Shown here piece after piece: positions 8,929-18,587 of a stretch of DNA of 64,000 bases. The stretch's first letter is position 1. Each line of letters opens with the position of its first letter. The DNA comes from an uncultured Steroidobacter sp. (GTDB lineage: Bacteria > Pseudomonadota > Gammaproteobacteria > Steroidobacterales > Steroidobacteraceae): NCBI RefSeq assembly GCF_937958065.1, contig NZ_CALFXI010000051.1:1-64000 (forward strand), in the 5' to 3' direction. The position numbers were made by a program, and so were the translations under genes. The notes beneath the pieces are model-generated. The model had not been told where the DNA came from. It made no database searches and worked only from the letters and a program-made list of their open reading frames with translations.

Positions 8929-10872
8929 ATGACTACACCTGCGACTCAATCTCCGCCGCAGCTGACGCCGCGCGCGATCATCCTTTCCATCGTGCTCGCG
9001 ATGATCCTAGCGGCGGCGAACACTTATCTTGGCTTGTTTGCAGGCTTGACCATCGCAACGGCCATTCCGGCGGCCGTCGTGTCGATGGCAGTGCTACGCG
9101 TGCTCGGCGGTGGTCACATCCTCGAGAACAATATCGTGCAGACCGGCGCGTCGGCGGGTTCATCGATCGCTGCCGGTGTGATCTTCACGGTGCCGGCGCT
9201 GGTGATCCTCGGGCATTGGAATGATTTCCAGTATTGGTGGGTGCTGGCAATCGCCGGTCTCGGCGGCGTGCTCGGCGTGTTTTTCTCGGTGCCGTTGCGT
9301 CGTTCGCTGATCGTCGATCAGCAACTGGCGTTTCCTGAAGGCAAGGCCGCGGCGGAAGTGCTCAAGGCGGGCGAGAATCCCGCCAGCGGTATTCGCGTAC
9401 TCGCCGCCGCCTCCGCGCTCGGCGGTCTCGGCAAACTCATCGCCGCGAGCGGCCTGCGCCTGGTGCCCGACACAGCTGCCTTCGGCAGTTTCGTCGGTAA
9501 GGGCATCGCATACATGGGAACCAACCTGTCGCCGGCGCTGCTCGGCGTCGGTTACATCGTCGGTCTGAATATCGGCATCGTCGTGGTGGCCGGCGGCATT
9601 CTCTCCTGGAACATCGCCATTCCGATCTACAGCGCGTACTTTCTGGATGGCAATCCGGAGCTCGCGGCGCGTCTGGTGGGCGCGGGCGCCGAAGACGCCG
9701 CTGGCGCGATCTGGAGCGCACAGATCCGATATCTCGGCGTGGGTGCGATGTTGATCGGCGGTATCTGGACGTTGATCTCGCTGCGCAAGTCGCTCATGTC
9801 TGGCGTTCGCAGCGGCCTCGAAGCGGCGCGCGCTGGCGCGGCGAAAGTCGTGGCGGAGACCGAAAAGGATCTGCCGATGAAGGCGGTGCTGATCGGCTTG
9901 ATCGCCTTCACTCTGCCTCTGGCCGGGCTGTATCACGCCATCGTGCAGAACTTCGCGGTCTCCATCCCGATGACTATCATCATGATCGTCGCCGGCTTCT
10001 TGTTCAGCTCGGTGTCGGCGTACATGGCCGGCCTGGTGGGCTCCTCGAACAACCCGGTATCGGGCATCACCATCGGCACCATTCTGTTCGCGTCGCTGGT
10101 GCTGGCCGCGCTCATGGGCAGCAACGCGCCGCTGGGCCCGGTCGCGGCGATCGTCATCGGTGCGGTGGTCTGCTGTGCAGCAGCCGTCGCGGGTGACAAC
10201 CTGCAAGATCTGAAATGCGGCTACATGATCGGCGCGACGCCGTGGCGACAGCAGGTGATGCTGGCTATCGGCGCGGTTTCCTGCGCGCTCGTCATGGCGC
10301 CGGTGTTGAATCTGCTCGCCAAAGCGTATGGCATCGGTGTGCCCACGCCGGATCATCCGAATCCGCTGCTGGCGCCGCAGGCGACGCTGATGGCTTCGGT
10401 GGCGAAAGGTCTGTTTGGTGGCGAGCTGCCGTGGGACTTGATCTGGATCGGCGTCGCGATTGGCGCGGCCATCATCGTTTGCGATGAGCTTCTCAAGAAG
10501 CGCGGCGCCAGTTTCCGCACGCCCGTGCTCGCTGCGGCCGTGGGCATTTATTTGCCGCTGGATCTGACGGTGCCGATCTTTCTTGGCGGTCTGCTGGCGC
10601 ATCTGGTCGAGCGCGCGGCGGGCGTTCACAACGATCCCGACGCGGCCGAGCGCATTCATCGCAAGGGTGTGTTGTTCTCCGCCGGCTTGATCACCGGCGA
10701 AGCGCTGCTCGGCATCGTGATCGCCATTCCCATCGTCTACAGCGGGCAGGCGGACGTGCTGGCGTTGCCCGCGTTTCTGCAGTTCGGCGAGCTGGTGGGC
10801 CTGGCGATCTTCGCCGTGATCGGCTGGATCCTGTATCGGGTCGCGCTGAAGGGGGCTACTTCTTCATCGTGA
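8929..10872 (+). CDS. OPT family oligopeptide transporter
   Basis: A 647-residue polytopic membrane protein of the OPT superfamily. The N-terminal LTPRAIILSIVLAMILAAANTYLGL region and the SSNNPVSGITIGTI block are typical. Bacterial members are thought to move peptides or metal-chelate compounds. It starts four bases after the M2 peptidase stop, so it is cotranscribed. Its last 17 bases overlap the convergent gene that ends at 10856. Confidence 0.9.
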   Translation: MTTPATQSPPQLTPRAIILSIVLAMILAAANTYLGLFAGLTIATAIPAAVVSMAVLRVLGGGHILENNIVQTGASAGSSIAAGVIFTVPALVILGHWNDFQYWWVLAIAGLGGVLGVFFSVPLRRSLIVDQQLAFPEGKAAAEVLKAGENPASGIRVLAAASALGGLGKLIAASGLRLVPDTAAFGSFVGKGIAYMGTNLSPALLGVGYIVGLNIGIVVVAGGILSWNIAIPIYSAYFLDGNPELAARLVGAGAEDAAGAIWSAQIRYLGVGAMLIGGIWTLISLRKSLMSGVRSGLEAARAGAAKVVAETEKDLPMKAVLIGLIAFTLPLAGLYHAIVQNFAVSIPMTIIMIVAGFLFSSVSAYMAGLVGSSNNPVSGITIGTILFASLVLAALMGSNAPLGPVAAIVIGAVVCCAAAVAGDNLQDLKCGYMIGATPWRQQVMLAIGAVSCALVMAPVLNLLAKAYGIGVPTPDHPNPLLAPQATLMASVAKGLFGGELPWDLIWIGVAIGAAIIVCDELLKKRGASFRTPVLAAAVGIYLPLDLTVPIFLGGLLAHLVERAAGVHNDPDAAERIHRKGVLFSAGLITGEALLGIVIAIPIVYSGQADVLALPAFLQFGELVGLAIFAVIGWILYRVALKGATSSS

Positions 10873-11230
10873 TCACTTCGACGCGGCCGCTGTTGGCAAT
10901 CATGCCGGTGGCGAGCCACGAAGTGACGCTGAGGATCAGCGAGGCGCCCAGCGCGGTCCAGAAGCTGTTGATGGTGAAGCCGCTCAGCAGGGCCGCCACC
11001 AGGCCGAGCATGCCGGCGTTGATGACCAGCAGGAACAAGCCCAGCGACAGCAAGGTCAGCGGCAGCGTGAGGATCACGGCGATCGGCCGGACGATGGCAT
11101 TGACGATCCCGAGCAAAAGCGCTGCCGCGAGCAGCGTGCCAGGGCCGTCGAACTGCAGGCCGTCGAATATCCGCGTGGACAGCCACAGTCCCAGGGCGGC
11201 AATGGCGGCTCTCAGGAAAAATCCGGTCAT
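10856..11230 (-). CDS. Four-helix membrane protein, phage-holin-4_2-like family
   Basis: A 124-residue membrane protein with four hydrophobic segments and the LGIVNAIVRPI motif after the second helix, typical of the widespread holin-4_2-like (PF04020-type) family. The function is not established in any host I know. Start ATG 11230 is chosen over longer frames because GAGGA lies at the right distance. It converges on the OPT gene. Confidence 0.8.
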   Translation of the reverse strand: MTGFFLRAAIAALGLWLSTRIFDGLQFDGPGTLLAAALLLGIVNAIVRPIAVILTLPLTLLSLGLFLLVINAGMLGLVAALLSGFTINSFWTALGASLILSVTSWLATGMIANSGRVEVITMKK

Positions 11231-11355
11231 GATGCGATCCTCGTGACGCAACGGCGGCGGGGGTAAGCTACCGCCCACAGTCGTGCCCGCTCGTTGCTGT
11301 CGACATGATACGGCCGATATGGAGGCGCACGACACTTCTACAATGAGGAAGCGCA

Positions 11356-11754
11356 ATGCCTTTCGTCGCAATCGTCACGGTGCTGGCCCTGCTGCAGTTC
11401 CTTTGGCTCGGCTTCCAGGTCGCCTCCGCCCGGACCAAATATGGCGTGGCGGCGCCGGCCACCACCGGTCACCCGGTGTTCGAGCGTCACTTCCGCGTGC
11501 AGATGAACACCCTGGAACAGCTGCTGATGTTCCTGCCGGCGCTGTGGCTCTTCGCGGTTTACATCAGTCCGTTGTGGGCGGCGGCGCTGGGCGTCGTGTT
11601 CATCCTGGGCCGCGCGATTTATGCGATTTCTTATGTCCGTGATCCGAAAACGCGCGCGCTCGGCTTCGGGCTCACCGCGTTCCCGACGCTGGCGATGCTG
11701 ATTGGCATCGTGATCTGGGCCGTGCGGGCGATCCTGCTGGGCGCCGCCTGGTAG
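11356..11754 (+). CDS. MAPEG family membrane protein
   Basis: A 132-residue four-helix protein of the MAPEG type (membrane-associated proteins in eicosanoid and glutathione metabolism). The block FERHFRVQMNTLEQLLMFLP, with its ERxxRxxxN(T/H)xE pattern, is the family signature. The FILGRAIYAISYVRDPKTRALGF segment matches the second conserved loop. Bacterial members may be glutathione-dependent transferases or peroxidases; the substrate is unknown here. Single gene, convergent with the diguanylate cyclase (4-base gap). Confidence 0.85.
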   Translation: MPFVAIVTVLALLQFLWLGFQVASARTKYGVAAPATTGHPVFERHFRVQMNTLEQLLMFLPALWLFAVYISPLWAAALGVVFILGRAIYAISYVRDPKTRALGFGLTAFPTLAMLIGIVIWAVRAILLGAAW

Positions 11755-11758
11755 CTAG

Positions 11759-12790
11759 TCATTCCGGCGGCCGGCGCAGCGCCCGATCCTGCTGCATGTT
11801 CTGCTCGGCCAGGATCATCAGCTCCTTGGGATAGAGATGATCCTCGGGGAAGTTGGCCGTGCCGACGTTCACGTTGGCGCGGATCAGCCGGTTCGCGACT
11901 GACACCGTACCCGCGTAAACGTTGTTACGAATGCGCGTGGCGATCGCTCCACCCATCGCCGAATCGGCCTCGGTCAACAGCACCACGAACTCGTCGCCAC
12001 CGAGTCGGGCCGCGACATCGGAGGTGCGAATGGAACGAGTGATTGCCGCGGCCACCGCGCCCAGGATCTGACTGCCCGCTTCGTGGCCCATGGTTTCGTT
12101 GATGTGGGCCAGGTTGTCCACGTCGACGACGACGATCGTATAAGGCCGGCCGAAACGCTCGGCCTTGCGATGTTCCTGCTGCAGGATTTCTTCGAACGAG
12201 CGCAGGTTCAGCAGACCGGTCAGCGCGTCCGTCGAAGCCAGATCGCTGATCCTTTGCACGGCACTGTTCATCTGTTCGATCAACGCCGCGATGATCAACG
12301 CGACCGCCGCGCCGGGCGCGAGCACGCTCAACAATTGCACGCCGAATTCGGGACCGGCGACATCCATCTGCGGCGTCAAGGCGCCGAGCAGGAAACCAAT
12401 CGCAGCGATCAGCGTGGTGAGCAGCAGCACGACCCACCAGCGACCAAATGCGAGCGACGCACCGACCAGCGGAATCAGGTACAGCGGCACGAGGAAGCTG
12501 TGCGCCGAGCCAGTGGCAATAGCAAACAAAGTGATACAGACGATCAGCGCGGCGATATCGACGCAATGCTGACGCGCCATGGGCCGCTGAAGCGCGGGTA
12601 CGGTGCGCGAGAAAAGAATGCTGACGGTCAGTAGACCCAGCGCGGCCGCGGCCAGCATGGGCCGCTCGACTGATTCAGGAACGAAGGCAAATTGCAGCGC
12701 GCCGATGGCGAGCGTGAGCAGCTCCAGACACAGCAATGCCCTGGCGGCAAATCCCTGAGTCTGGGCCGCGGCAGGCTGAGCCGAGCGCAT
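11759..12790 (-). CDS. Membrane-bound diguanylate cyclase (GGDEF)
   Basis: 343 residues: five or six N-terminal membrane helices (about residues 15-165), then a GGDEF domain that makes cyclic di-GMP from two GTP. The GGDEF motif is intact (residues 264-268). RTSD stands five residues before it, giving an intact RxxD inhibitory site for product feedback. There is no EAL domain. It starts 6 bases after the ctpA stop, so it is likely cotranscribed with envC/ctpA. The signal sensed by the membrane part is unknown. Confidence 0.92.
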   Translation of the reverse strand: MRSAQPAAAQTQGFAARALLCLELLTLAIGALQFAFVPESVERPMLAAAALGLLTVSILFSRTVPALQRPMARQHCVDIAALIVCITLFAIATGSAHSFLVPLYLIPLVGASLAFGRWWVVLLLTTLIAAIGFLLGALTPQMDVAGPEFGVQLLSVLAPGAAVALIIAALIEQMNSAVQRISDLASTDALTGLLNLRSFEEILQQEHRKAERFGRPYTIVVVDVDNLAHINETMGHEAGSQILGAVAAAITRSIRTSDVAARLGGDEFVVLLTEADSAMGGAIATRIRNNVYAGTVSVANRLIRANVNVGTANFPEDHLYPKELMILAEQNMQQDRALRRPPE

Positions 12791-12796
12791 GCAGTG

Positions 12797-14092
12797 TTAC
12801 GGAGCGCGACTCTGCCGGATGGCGCCGGTCGTCTTCTGCTGCAATGTGCTCAGTGCGAGCTGCAGCTCGACGTCATCCTTGATGTTGCCGTAGCTGTCGG
12901 TGGCATCCGCACCCTCCTTCGCCTTGGGCAACTCCTTCTCGTTGACGATCACGTCGGGCTTGATGCCCTTCTCGTGGATCGACGCACCGGAAGGCGTGAA
13001 GTACTTCGAGGTGGTGAGCTTGATGGCGTGGCCATCGGACAGCGGCAGAACGGTCTGCACCGAACCCTTGCCGTAAGTCTGTCGGCCGACCAGCGTGGCG
13101 CGGCGATGATCCTGCAAGGCACCCGCGACGATTTCAGATGCAGATGCCGAGCCGCCATTCACGAGCAGAACCATCGGCGCGCCCTCGAGTGCATCGCCCG
13201 GGCGAGCATCCATTTCGAAGCGGGCGTCGGCGGCGCGGCCGTTGGCTGTCACGATGACGCCGCTTTCGAGGAACACATCCGACACACCCACTGCGGCTTC
13301 GAGCAAGCCGCCGGGATTGTTTCGCAGGTCGAGTACCAGACCGTTCAGCGGCGCACCGTTCTTTTTCTTCAACGTCGCGAGCGAGCGCTCCAGGTCCGAC
13401 GTAGTCGTCTCGCTGAAGTGCGAGATACGCACGTAGCCGACGCCACCGTCGAGCAGCTGATTGCGCACGCTGTGAACCTGCACCGCGGCGCGTGACAAAG
13501 TGAATTCCAGCGGATCTTCAACGTCGGCGCGCGCGATACTGATCTTCACCGAGGTGCCGGCCTTGCCACGCATCCGGTCGATGGTGTCGTTGAGGTTCTC
13601 GACATTCACCGGCACGTCATCGACCGCGAGGATGGTATCGCCCGCGAGCACGCCCGCCTTCTCCGCCGGCGTGCCTTCGATCGGATTGATCACTTTCACC
13701 ACGCCGTTCTCCAGCGCGACTTCGATGCCGACGCCGGAATATTCGCCCGTGGTGCTGATGCGGATCTCGTCGAACTCTTGCGGATCGAGGAACGCCGAGT
13801 GCGCATCGAGGTCGGCGATCATGCCGCGAATCGCCGCTTCGATCAGTTCCTGGTCGGAGATCTTGTCTACATACTCCTTGCGAACGTGCTCGAGCACTTC
13901 GGCGAGCAGACGCGCGTCCTGCCACGGCACGGTCTTGTCGGTGTCATTGTCACTTTGATCGCTCACGACGGCGAGCGGCGGCTCGACCTCCCGCTGCGCC
14001 TGGACCGTGCGCCCCACCGACAGCCCGAATCCCATCACGACGCCAGCGGCCAGCACCAGCGCGAAACGGAACGGCATGACTACGCGTGACAT
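12797..14092 (-). CDS. ctpA: S41 carboxyl-terminal processing peptidase
   Basis: About 431 residues. An N-terminal signal/anchor is followed by a PDZ domain (residues roughly 85-175, YSGVGIEV through LAVDDVPV) and an S41 catalytic domain. The catalytic Ser is in GGSASASEIVAGAL and the Lys in TYGKGSVQ. This type degrades or matures periplasmic proteins, often cell-wall hydrolases. envC lies just upstream on the same strand, which fits a role in controlling septal wall cleavage. ATG 14092 is chosen; ATG 14077 is a fair alternative, and no strong ribosome site decides it. Confidence 0.92.
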   Translation of the reverse strand: MSRVVMPFRFALVLAAGVVMGFGLSVGRTVQAQREVEPPLAVVSDQSDNDTDKTVPWQDARLLAEVLEHVRKEYVDKISDQELIEAAIRGMIADLDAHSAFLDPQEFDEIRISTTGEYSGVGIEVALENGVVKVINPIEGTPAEKAGVLAGDTILAVDDVPVNVENLNDTIDRMRGKAGTSVKISIARADVEDPLEFTLSRAAVQVHSVRNQLLDGGVGYVRISHFSETTTSDLERSLATLKKKNGAPLNGLVLDLRNNPGGLLEAAVGVSDVFLESGVIVTANGRAADARFEMDARPGDALEGAPMVLLVNGGSASASEIVAGALQDHRRATLVGRQTYGKGSVQTVLPLSDGHAIKLTTSKYFTPSGASIHEKGIKPDVIVNEKELPKAKEGADATDSYGNIKDDVELQLALSTLQQKTTGAIRQSRAP

Positions 14093-14387
14093 GAGGGGAT
14101 GTGAATTCAAGTACGGCGGCCTTTAAACATAGTACACGTCCGGCTCGCGGCGACAATGCGGCCACGGGCGCCGCGAATCCTGGATGCCGGTCAAGGAATG
14201 GCCAAAAAACCTGTGACAGAGAGATCGCGACAGCAAAACCGTGAGCCCCGTCAAAGCGCAACGGTTGTAGGCTGTCAGGCCGCAGCTGGCAGCGACAATC
14301 AGCCCGCCGCTGAATCCGCTGACCCGCCGCTTCGGACTCGGGGCTGGCCGCCATTGCCTGCCCCGCAGCTCGGGTTCCCCGCCCGGC

Positions 14388-15560
14388 TCAGCGCTTCACC
14401 AGCCAGTCAGCCGGGTCGAGCGCGGCCCGACCTTTGCGGATCTCGAAATACAAACCCGGCTTGCCCATGCCTGCCGCGTCGCCTACGGCGGCGAGCACAT
14501 CGCCAGGCTGAACACGATCGCCGACCCGGCGATACACCTGCTCGTTGTGACCATACAAACTCATATAACCGCCGCCGTGATCGAGCACGACCAGCAGGCC
14601 CAGACCGGGTAGCCAGTCGGCGTACACCACGCGGCCATAGTAAGGCGAGCGCACTTGGGTGCCCCGCTCGGCACCGATGACCAGGCCCTGCCATTTCAAC
14701 GGACCGCCGGCGCGCAATTGTCCGAAGCGCGCCATCAACGAGCCTTTCACCGGCCACGGCAGCTTGCCCTTCACGCGCTGGAACGGCTGCTCCGCCAGCT
14801 CGGGAAATTCCTCGATCGCCCGCCGCAGCTCTTCGACGAGCTTTTCCAAGGCCTGCGCTTCACGCTGCAGCTTGGCGAGCTCGTCGTTGCGAGTTTTTAT
14901 TTTCGATTGCACCTGGGCGAGCGTGCGGGCGCGCTGATCGCGTGCGCCGGCCAGCTCCTTCACATTGTTCGCCTGATCCTGCTCGAGCTGGCGCAGCTGC
15001 TGTGTTTCGGAGGCGATGCCTTCGGCCAGCAGCTCGAGATGGGCCAGATGCTCGCTGATGGCGGTGATGCGCTCGGCGCGCGCCCGGCCGAAATATCCGT
15101 AGTACGCCATCATGCGGCCCAGCTGCGCCGGGTCCTGCTGGTTGAGCAGCAGCTTGAGCTGCTCCTGGCGGCCGTTCATGTAAGCGACGCGCACTTCGGC
15201 CGCGAGCGCCTCCCGTTGCTCGTCGATGCGCTTGCTGGTGGTCTGCTGCTCGGCTTTGAGATCGGCCAGGCGATTCTCGGCGGCGATCCGGCGAGCGCGA
15301 ACATCCGACAAGCGCTCGCGGGCCGACTGGATCTTCAGCTCCGCTTCCTTGACCTGCCCCGCCAGCGCGTCACGGCGCTCGGCCTCGGCCTGGATGCTCC
15401 GACGGATGGAGTCGATTCGATTACGGACCTGCTTGAGCTCGGCTTCCTTGGCCGCAGGGGTGGGCGCGCCGGCGGCCCAGGCTTGAAAAGCCCCCGCCCC
15501 CAACCCAACTGTGCACACGATGGCCGCCAGCACGGCCGTGACCCGACGCAATTTTGACAT
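14388..15560 (-). CDS. envC: EnvC-type murein hydrolase activator
   Basis: 390 residues: a signal peptide, a long coiled coil (about residues 35-255, rich in Glu, Arg, Gln and Leu) and a C-terminal LytM/M23 domain. The M23 domain is degenerate. Where active enzymes have zinc-binding His/Asp, this one reads QGLVIGAERG, and the HxH position reads LYFEIRKG. EnvC of E. coli is likewise inactive and works by activating AmiA/AmiB amidases at the septum. The gpmI gene often found beside envC is missing here. Confidence 0.9.
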   Translation of the reverse strand: MSKLRRVTAVLAAIVCTVGLGAGAFQAWAAGAPTPAAKEAELKQVRNRIDSIRRSIQAEAERRDALAGQVKEAELKIQSARERLSDVRARRIAAENRLADLKAEQQTTSKRIDEQREALAAEVRVAYMNGRQEQLKLLLNQQDPAQLGRMMAYYGYFGRARAERITAISEHLAHLELLAEGIASETQQLRQLEQDQANNVKELAGARDQRARTLAQVQSKIKTRNDELAKLQREAQALEKLVEELRRAIEEFPELAEQPFQRVKGKLPWPVKGSLMARFGQLRAGGPLKWQGLVIGAERGTQVRSPYYGRVVYADWLPGLGLLVVLDHGGGYMSLYGHNEQVYRRVGDRVQPGDVLAAVGDAAGMGKPGLYFEIRKGRAALDPADWLVKR

Positions 15561-15668
15561 TACCAGGCATTATCCCGAGCCGAAGCCTTTGGAAACTGGC
15601 GCATCGGCCCGGCTGTTATACTTCGCGCCCTTTTGCCAGCCCCACGGGTTGAATCCCGACCTGCTGCA

Positions 15669-16115
15669 ATGAATCGATTCGTTGAATACACCACCAACCA
15701 TCCGTTCCTGGTCGCCGCTGCGGCGATTCTCGCCGTTCTTGCGATCGTGATCGAGATGCGTCATCGCTCTCGGGGCGCCAGCAGCATCGGCACGGCGGAT
15801 GCGGTCCGGCTCGCCAACAGCGGCGCGCTGGTGGTCGACGTTCGCGACAGCAAGGACTACGAGGCCGGGCACATCATCGAGGCGCGCCACATTCCTGCGG
15901 CCGACATTGCCAGCCGCGCGGAATCCTTGAAGAAATTCAAGGAGAAGCCGGTCATCCTCTATTGCGATGCCGGCTTCACCTCGGCCGGAGCCGCGCGTCA
16001 GCTGCGCGCTTCGGGTTTCAACAAAGTGGTGACCTTGAGCGGTGGTCTGAACAGCTGGCGGCAGGAGAACCTGCCGTTGGTGAAGGGGGCCGCCAGAAAG
16101 GACGGTAAGCACTGA
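15669..16115 (+). CDS. Membrane-anchored rhodanese-like protein
   Basis: 148 residues: one N-terminal membrane helix (about 10-28) and a rhodanese domain with active-site loop CDAGFTSA after VILY. The Cys is kept, so sulfur transfer is possible, although the physiological acceptor is unknown. The start is ATG 15669. The TGATG junction overlaps the grxC start, showing translational coupling. A rhodanese-grxC-secB order is common in related gammaproteobacteria. Confidence 0.9.
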   Translation: MNRFVEYTTNHPFLVAAAAILAVLAIVIEMRHRSRGASSIGTADAVRLANSGALVVDVRDSKDYEAGHIIEARHIPAADIASRAESLKKFKEKPVILYCDAGFTSAGAARQLRASGFNKVVTLSGGLNSWRQENLPLVKGAARKDGKH

Positions 16116-16381
16116 TGAGCGAGATCGTGATGTATTCAACCGCGTGGTGCGGCTACTGCCAGCGCGCACGCAATCTGCTGGAGCGCAAAGGCGCCGCCTT
16201 TCGCGAGATCAAGGTCGATGAGGTGCCGGGCGAGCGCGAAGTGATGCTGCAAAAGAGCAACGGGCGTCGCACCGTGCCGCAGATCTTCATCGGTGAGCGC
16301 CACGTCGGCGGCTATGACGACCTCGCGGCTCTCGATAGAGCCGGCGAATTGGATAAACTGCTCGCTCAATTGCCCAAGTAA
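16115..16381 (+). CDS. grxC: Glutaredoxin 3
   Basis: An 88-residue GrxC-type glutaredoxin that reduces disulfides using glutathione. The active site reads CGYC (residues 12-15) instead of the usual CPYC. RTVPQIFIGERHVGG carries the cis-Pro and the GSH-binding GGxDD-like loop (GGYDD). It is coupled to the rhodanese by a one-base start-stop overlap. Confidence 0.93.
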   Translation: MSEIVMYSTAWCGYCQRARNLLERKGAAFREIKVDEVPGEREVMLQKSNGRRTVPQIFIGERHVGGYDDLAALDRAGELDKLLAQLPK

Positions 16382-16482
16382 AGGTTCTGCCGCTGGGCTC
16401 AGAACCTCCGGCCGACCGGCGCGGGTCACGTTTCTGTATTCCGCGCGCACTATCATTCGACGAATACGACAGAGGACTCGAC

Positions 16483-16983
16483 ATGGTTGACGAAGTACCC
16501 GCCTCCAACGGCCAGAACGCCGACCCCAATGCGCCGCAGTTCGCGCCGCAGGCGGTGTATCTGAAAGATGTGTCGTTCGAAGCGCCGACCGGCCCGCGCG
16601 TCAATCCGAACACCAATCCCACGATCAACCTCAACCTCAACACCGCGGTCAACGACATCGGCGGTGACATGAAGGAAGTGGTGTTGACCGTGCGCGTCGA
16701 AGCGCAGGCGGACAACAAGACGCTGTGGCTGGTGGAGCTGCAGCAGGCCGGCGCGTTCGGCCTCCGCAACGTGCCGCAGGCCGATATGCAGCGTCTGCTC
16801 GGCATCTTCTGCCCGAACTACCTGCTGCCGTATGCGCGCCAGGTGATCTCCGATCTGCTCATGAAGGGCGGCTTCCCGCCGTTCCTGCTGCCGCCAGTGA
16901 ACTTCGACGCGCTGTTCGCACAGGCCGCGGCTCGCGCTCAAGGGCAGCAGCCGGACGCCCCGAGCGCTCCTTCGGTCAACTGA
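16483..16983 (+). CDS. secB: Protein-export chaperone SecB
   Basis: A 166-residue SecB that keeps preproteins unfolded and hands them to SecA. Core strands (YLKDVSFEAP, INLNLNTAV, VLTVRVEA) and the C-terminal LLPYARQVISDLLMKGGFPPFLLPPVNFDALF region are well conserved. It starts about 100 bases after grxC and 8 bases before gpsA, so secB and gpsA are likely cotranscribed, as in E. coli. Confidence 0.95.
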   Translation: MVDEVPASNGQNADPNAPQFAPQAVYLKDVSFEAPTGPRVNPNTNPTINLNLNTAVNDIGGDMKEVVLTVRVEAQADNKTLWLVELQQAGAFGLRNVPQADMQRLLGIFCPNYLLPYARQVISDLLMKGGFPPFLLPPVNFDALFAQAAARAQGQQPDAPSAPSVN

Positions 16984-16990
16984 TCGCGCC

Positions 16991-18022
16991 ATGTCTGTCG
17001 CGCCAGAGGCTGCCACTGCGGCACCCGACGGCTCAACATGCGTGGTGCTGGGCGCCGGCTCCTGGGGCACGGCGCTCGCAATCCAGTTAGCTCGGGTCGC
17101 GCTTCCCACCTTGCTGTGGGGACGCGACTCGACGCATCTCGCCGAGTTGCAACGCGACCGGCGTAACACCCGCTATTTGCCGGATGCTCCGTTTCCGGAG
17201 CAGCTGCGCATCGAGCCCGATTTAAGGACGGCCCTGCAGGCAAGCCGCGATGTCATCGTGGCTGTGCCCAGTCATGCCCTGCGCGGGATGCTGCAGGAGA
17301 TTGCGCCGCATTTATTGCCGCATGCTCGGGTGGCTTGGGCGACCAAGGGATTCGAGGTTGCCACGGGTTTGCTGCCGCATCAGGTGGCGCGTGAGGTATT
17401 GGGCGAGAGCGTTCCCACCGCCGTGATCTCCGGGCCAACGTTTGCCAGGGAAGTGGGCGCCGGATTGCCGACTGCGATGACGATTGCCGCGTCCGATCCA
17501 AGTTATGCCGCCGAGTTGGCGCAGCGGTTCTCCGGTCAGAACTTCCGTGCTTACACGTCGACCGACATCACCGGTGTCGAGGTCGGCGGTGCGATCAAGA
17601 ATGTGATGGCGATTGGCGCCGGCATTTCCGACGGCCTGGGTTTCGGCGCGAACACGCGCATTGCGCTGATTGCACGGGGCCTGGTGGAGATGACGCGCTT
17701 GGGCGTCGCGCTGGGCGCGAAGAAAGAAACCTTCATGGGACTCGCCGGGCTGGGCGATCTGGTGCTCACGTGCACGGACAATCAGTCGCGCAATCGGCGA
17801 TTCGGATTGGCGCTGGCCTCCGGCGAAAATGTCGACGCCGCGCAGAAGACGATCGGTCAGGTAGTCGAAGGGGTTCTTGCCGCCAATGCGGTCAGATCCG
17901 TCGCGCAGCGCGCCGGAGTGGAGATGCCGATCTGCGAGCAGGTCTACCGCGTCGTCTACCAGGGCGTGGCGCCCAAGGATGCCGTGAAGGAATTGATGAG
18001 CCGCGCCCTCAAGCCCGAGTGA
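16991..18022 (+). CDS. gpsA: NAD(P)-dependent glycerol-3-phosphate dehydrogenase
   Basis: 343 residues. Makes sn-glycerol-3-phosphate from dihydroxyacetone phosphate for phospholipid synthesis. The dinucleotide-binding GAGSWGTALA follows an extra N-terminal stretch of about 18 residues. The catalytic Lys region GGAIKNVMAIGAGI and the G3P site (GLGDLVLTC, SRNRRFG) are present. The gene ends four bases before the convergent trmL. Confidence 0.95.
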   Translation: MSVAPEAATAAPDGSTCVVLGAGSWGTALAIQLARVALPTLLWGRDSTHLAELQRDRRNTRYLPDAPFPEQLRIEPDLRTALQASRDVIVAVPSHALRGMLQEIAPHLLPHARVAWATKGFEVATGLLPHQVAREVLGESVPTAVISGPTFAREVGAGLPTAMTIAASDPSYAAELAQRFSGQNFRAYTSTDITGVEVGGAIKNVMAIGAGISDGLGFGANTRIALIARGLVEMTRLGVALGAKKETFMGLAGLGDLVLTCTDNQSRNRRFGLALASGENVDAAQKTIGQVVEGVLAANAVRSVAQRAGVEMPICEQVYRVVYQGVAPKDAVKELMSRALKPE

Positions 18023-18025
18023 CGC

Positions 18026-18490
18026 TCAGGGTTCGGCGGCAAATCCGAGCTGCCGCCACGCTTCGTAGACGACGACCGCGGCCGCGTTGGAAAGATTCAG
18101 GCTGCGATTGCCGGCGCGCATCGGAATGGTCAGGCGCAGCTCGGCCGGGCAGGTGTCCAGCAGCTCTTGCGGCAGCCCTCGCGTTTCCGGGCCAAAGACG
18201 AAGGCGTCGCCGGGTACGAATTGCGGTTGGTCGTAGCGGGTCTTGCCACGCGTCGAGATCGCGAACCAGCGCTTCACGGCGATGGCGTTGAAGCACTCGT
18301 CCAGAGAGTCCCACGCTCGAACATTTGCGAGATCGGCGTAGTCCATTCCCGCGCGACGTACGGCCTTCTCGCTGATGTCGAAACCGAGCGGCCGGATCAG
18401 ATGCAGCGCCGAGCCGGAGTTGGCGCACAGGCGAATGATGTTGCCTGTGTTCGGAGGAATCTCCGGCTGATAAAGAATGACGTGGAACAC
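18026..18490 (-). CDS. trmL: tRNA (cytidine/uridine-2'-O-)-methyltransferase TrmL
   Basis: About 154 residues of SPOUT fold. It methylates the wobble ribose of leucine tRNAs. The start FHVILYQPEIPPNTGNIIR and the C-terminal IPMRAGNRSLNLSNAAAVVVYE knot are diagnostic. The GTG at 18490 with GAGGCG upstream is chosen; a TTG at 18505 would add five residues. It is convergent with gpsA. Confidence 0.92.
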   Translation of the reverse strand: MFHVILYQPEIPPNTGNIIRLCANSGSALHLIRPLGFDISEKAVRRAGMDYADLANVRAWDSLDECFNAIAVKRWFAISTRGKTRYDQPQFVPGDAFVFGPETRGLPQELLDTCPAELRLTIPMRAGNRSLNLSNAAAVVVYEAWRQLGFAAEP

Positions 18491-18551
18491 TCGGCGCCTC
18501 TGCAAGCCGCAAACTGACCGTTGCGGCTGCGGAGATTAACAGCGGCCGAGT

Positions 18552-18579
18552 CGCTGATCGACGGCGTCCTCGATCAGCG
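18552..18579 (-). terminator. Strong hairpin just after ntrC
   Basis: A perfect 10-bp stem (CGCTGATCGA/TCGATCAGCG) with an 8-base loop begins 8 bases past the ntrC stop. There is no clear T-run on the minus strand, so it may protect the 3' end of the mRNA rather than terminate alone. Confidence 0.5.
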
Positions 18580-18587
18580 GCAGCAGC

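Noticed and set aside
13950..14354. Minus-strand frame in the ctpA-envC gap
   Set aside because: It runs into ctpA in the wrong frame and has no recognisable protein features.
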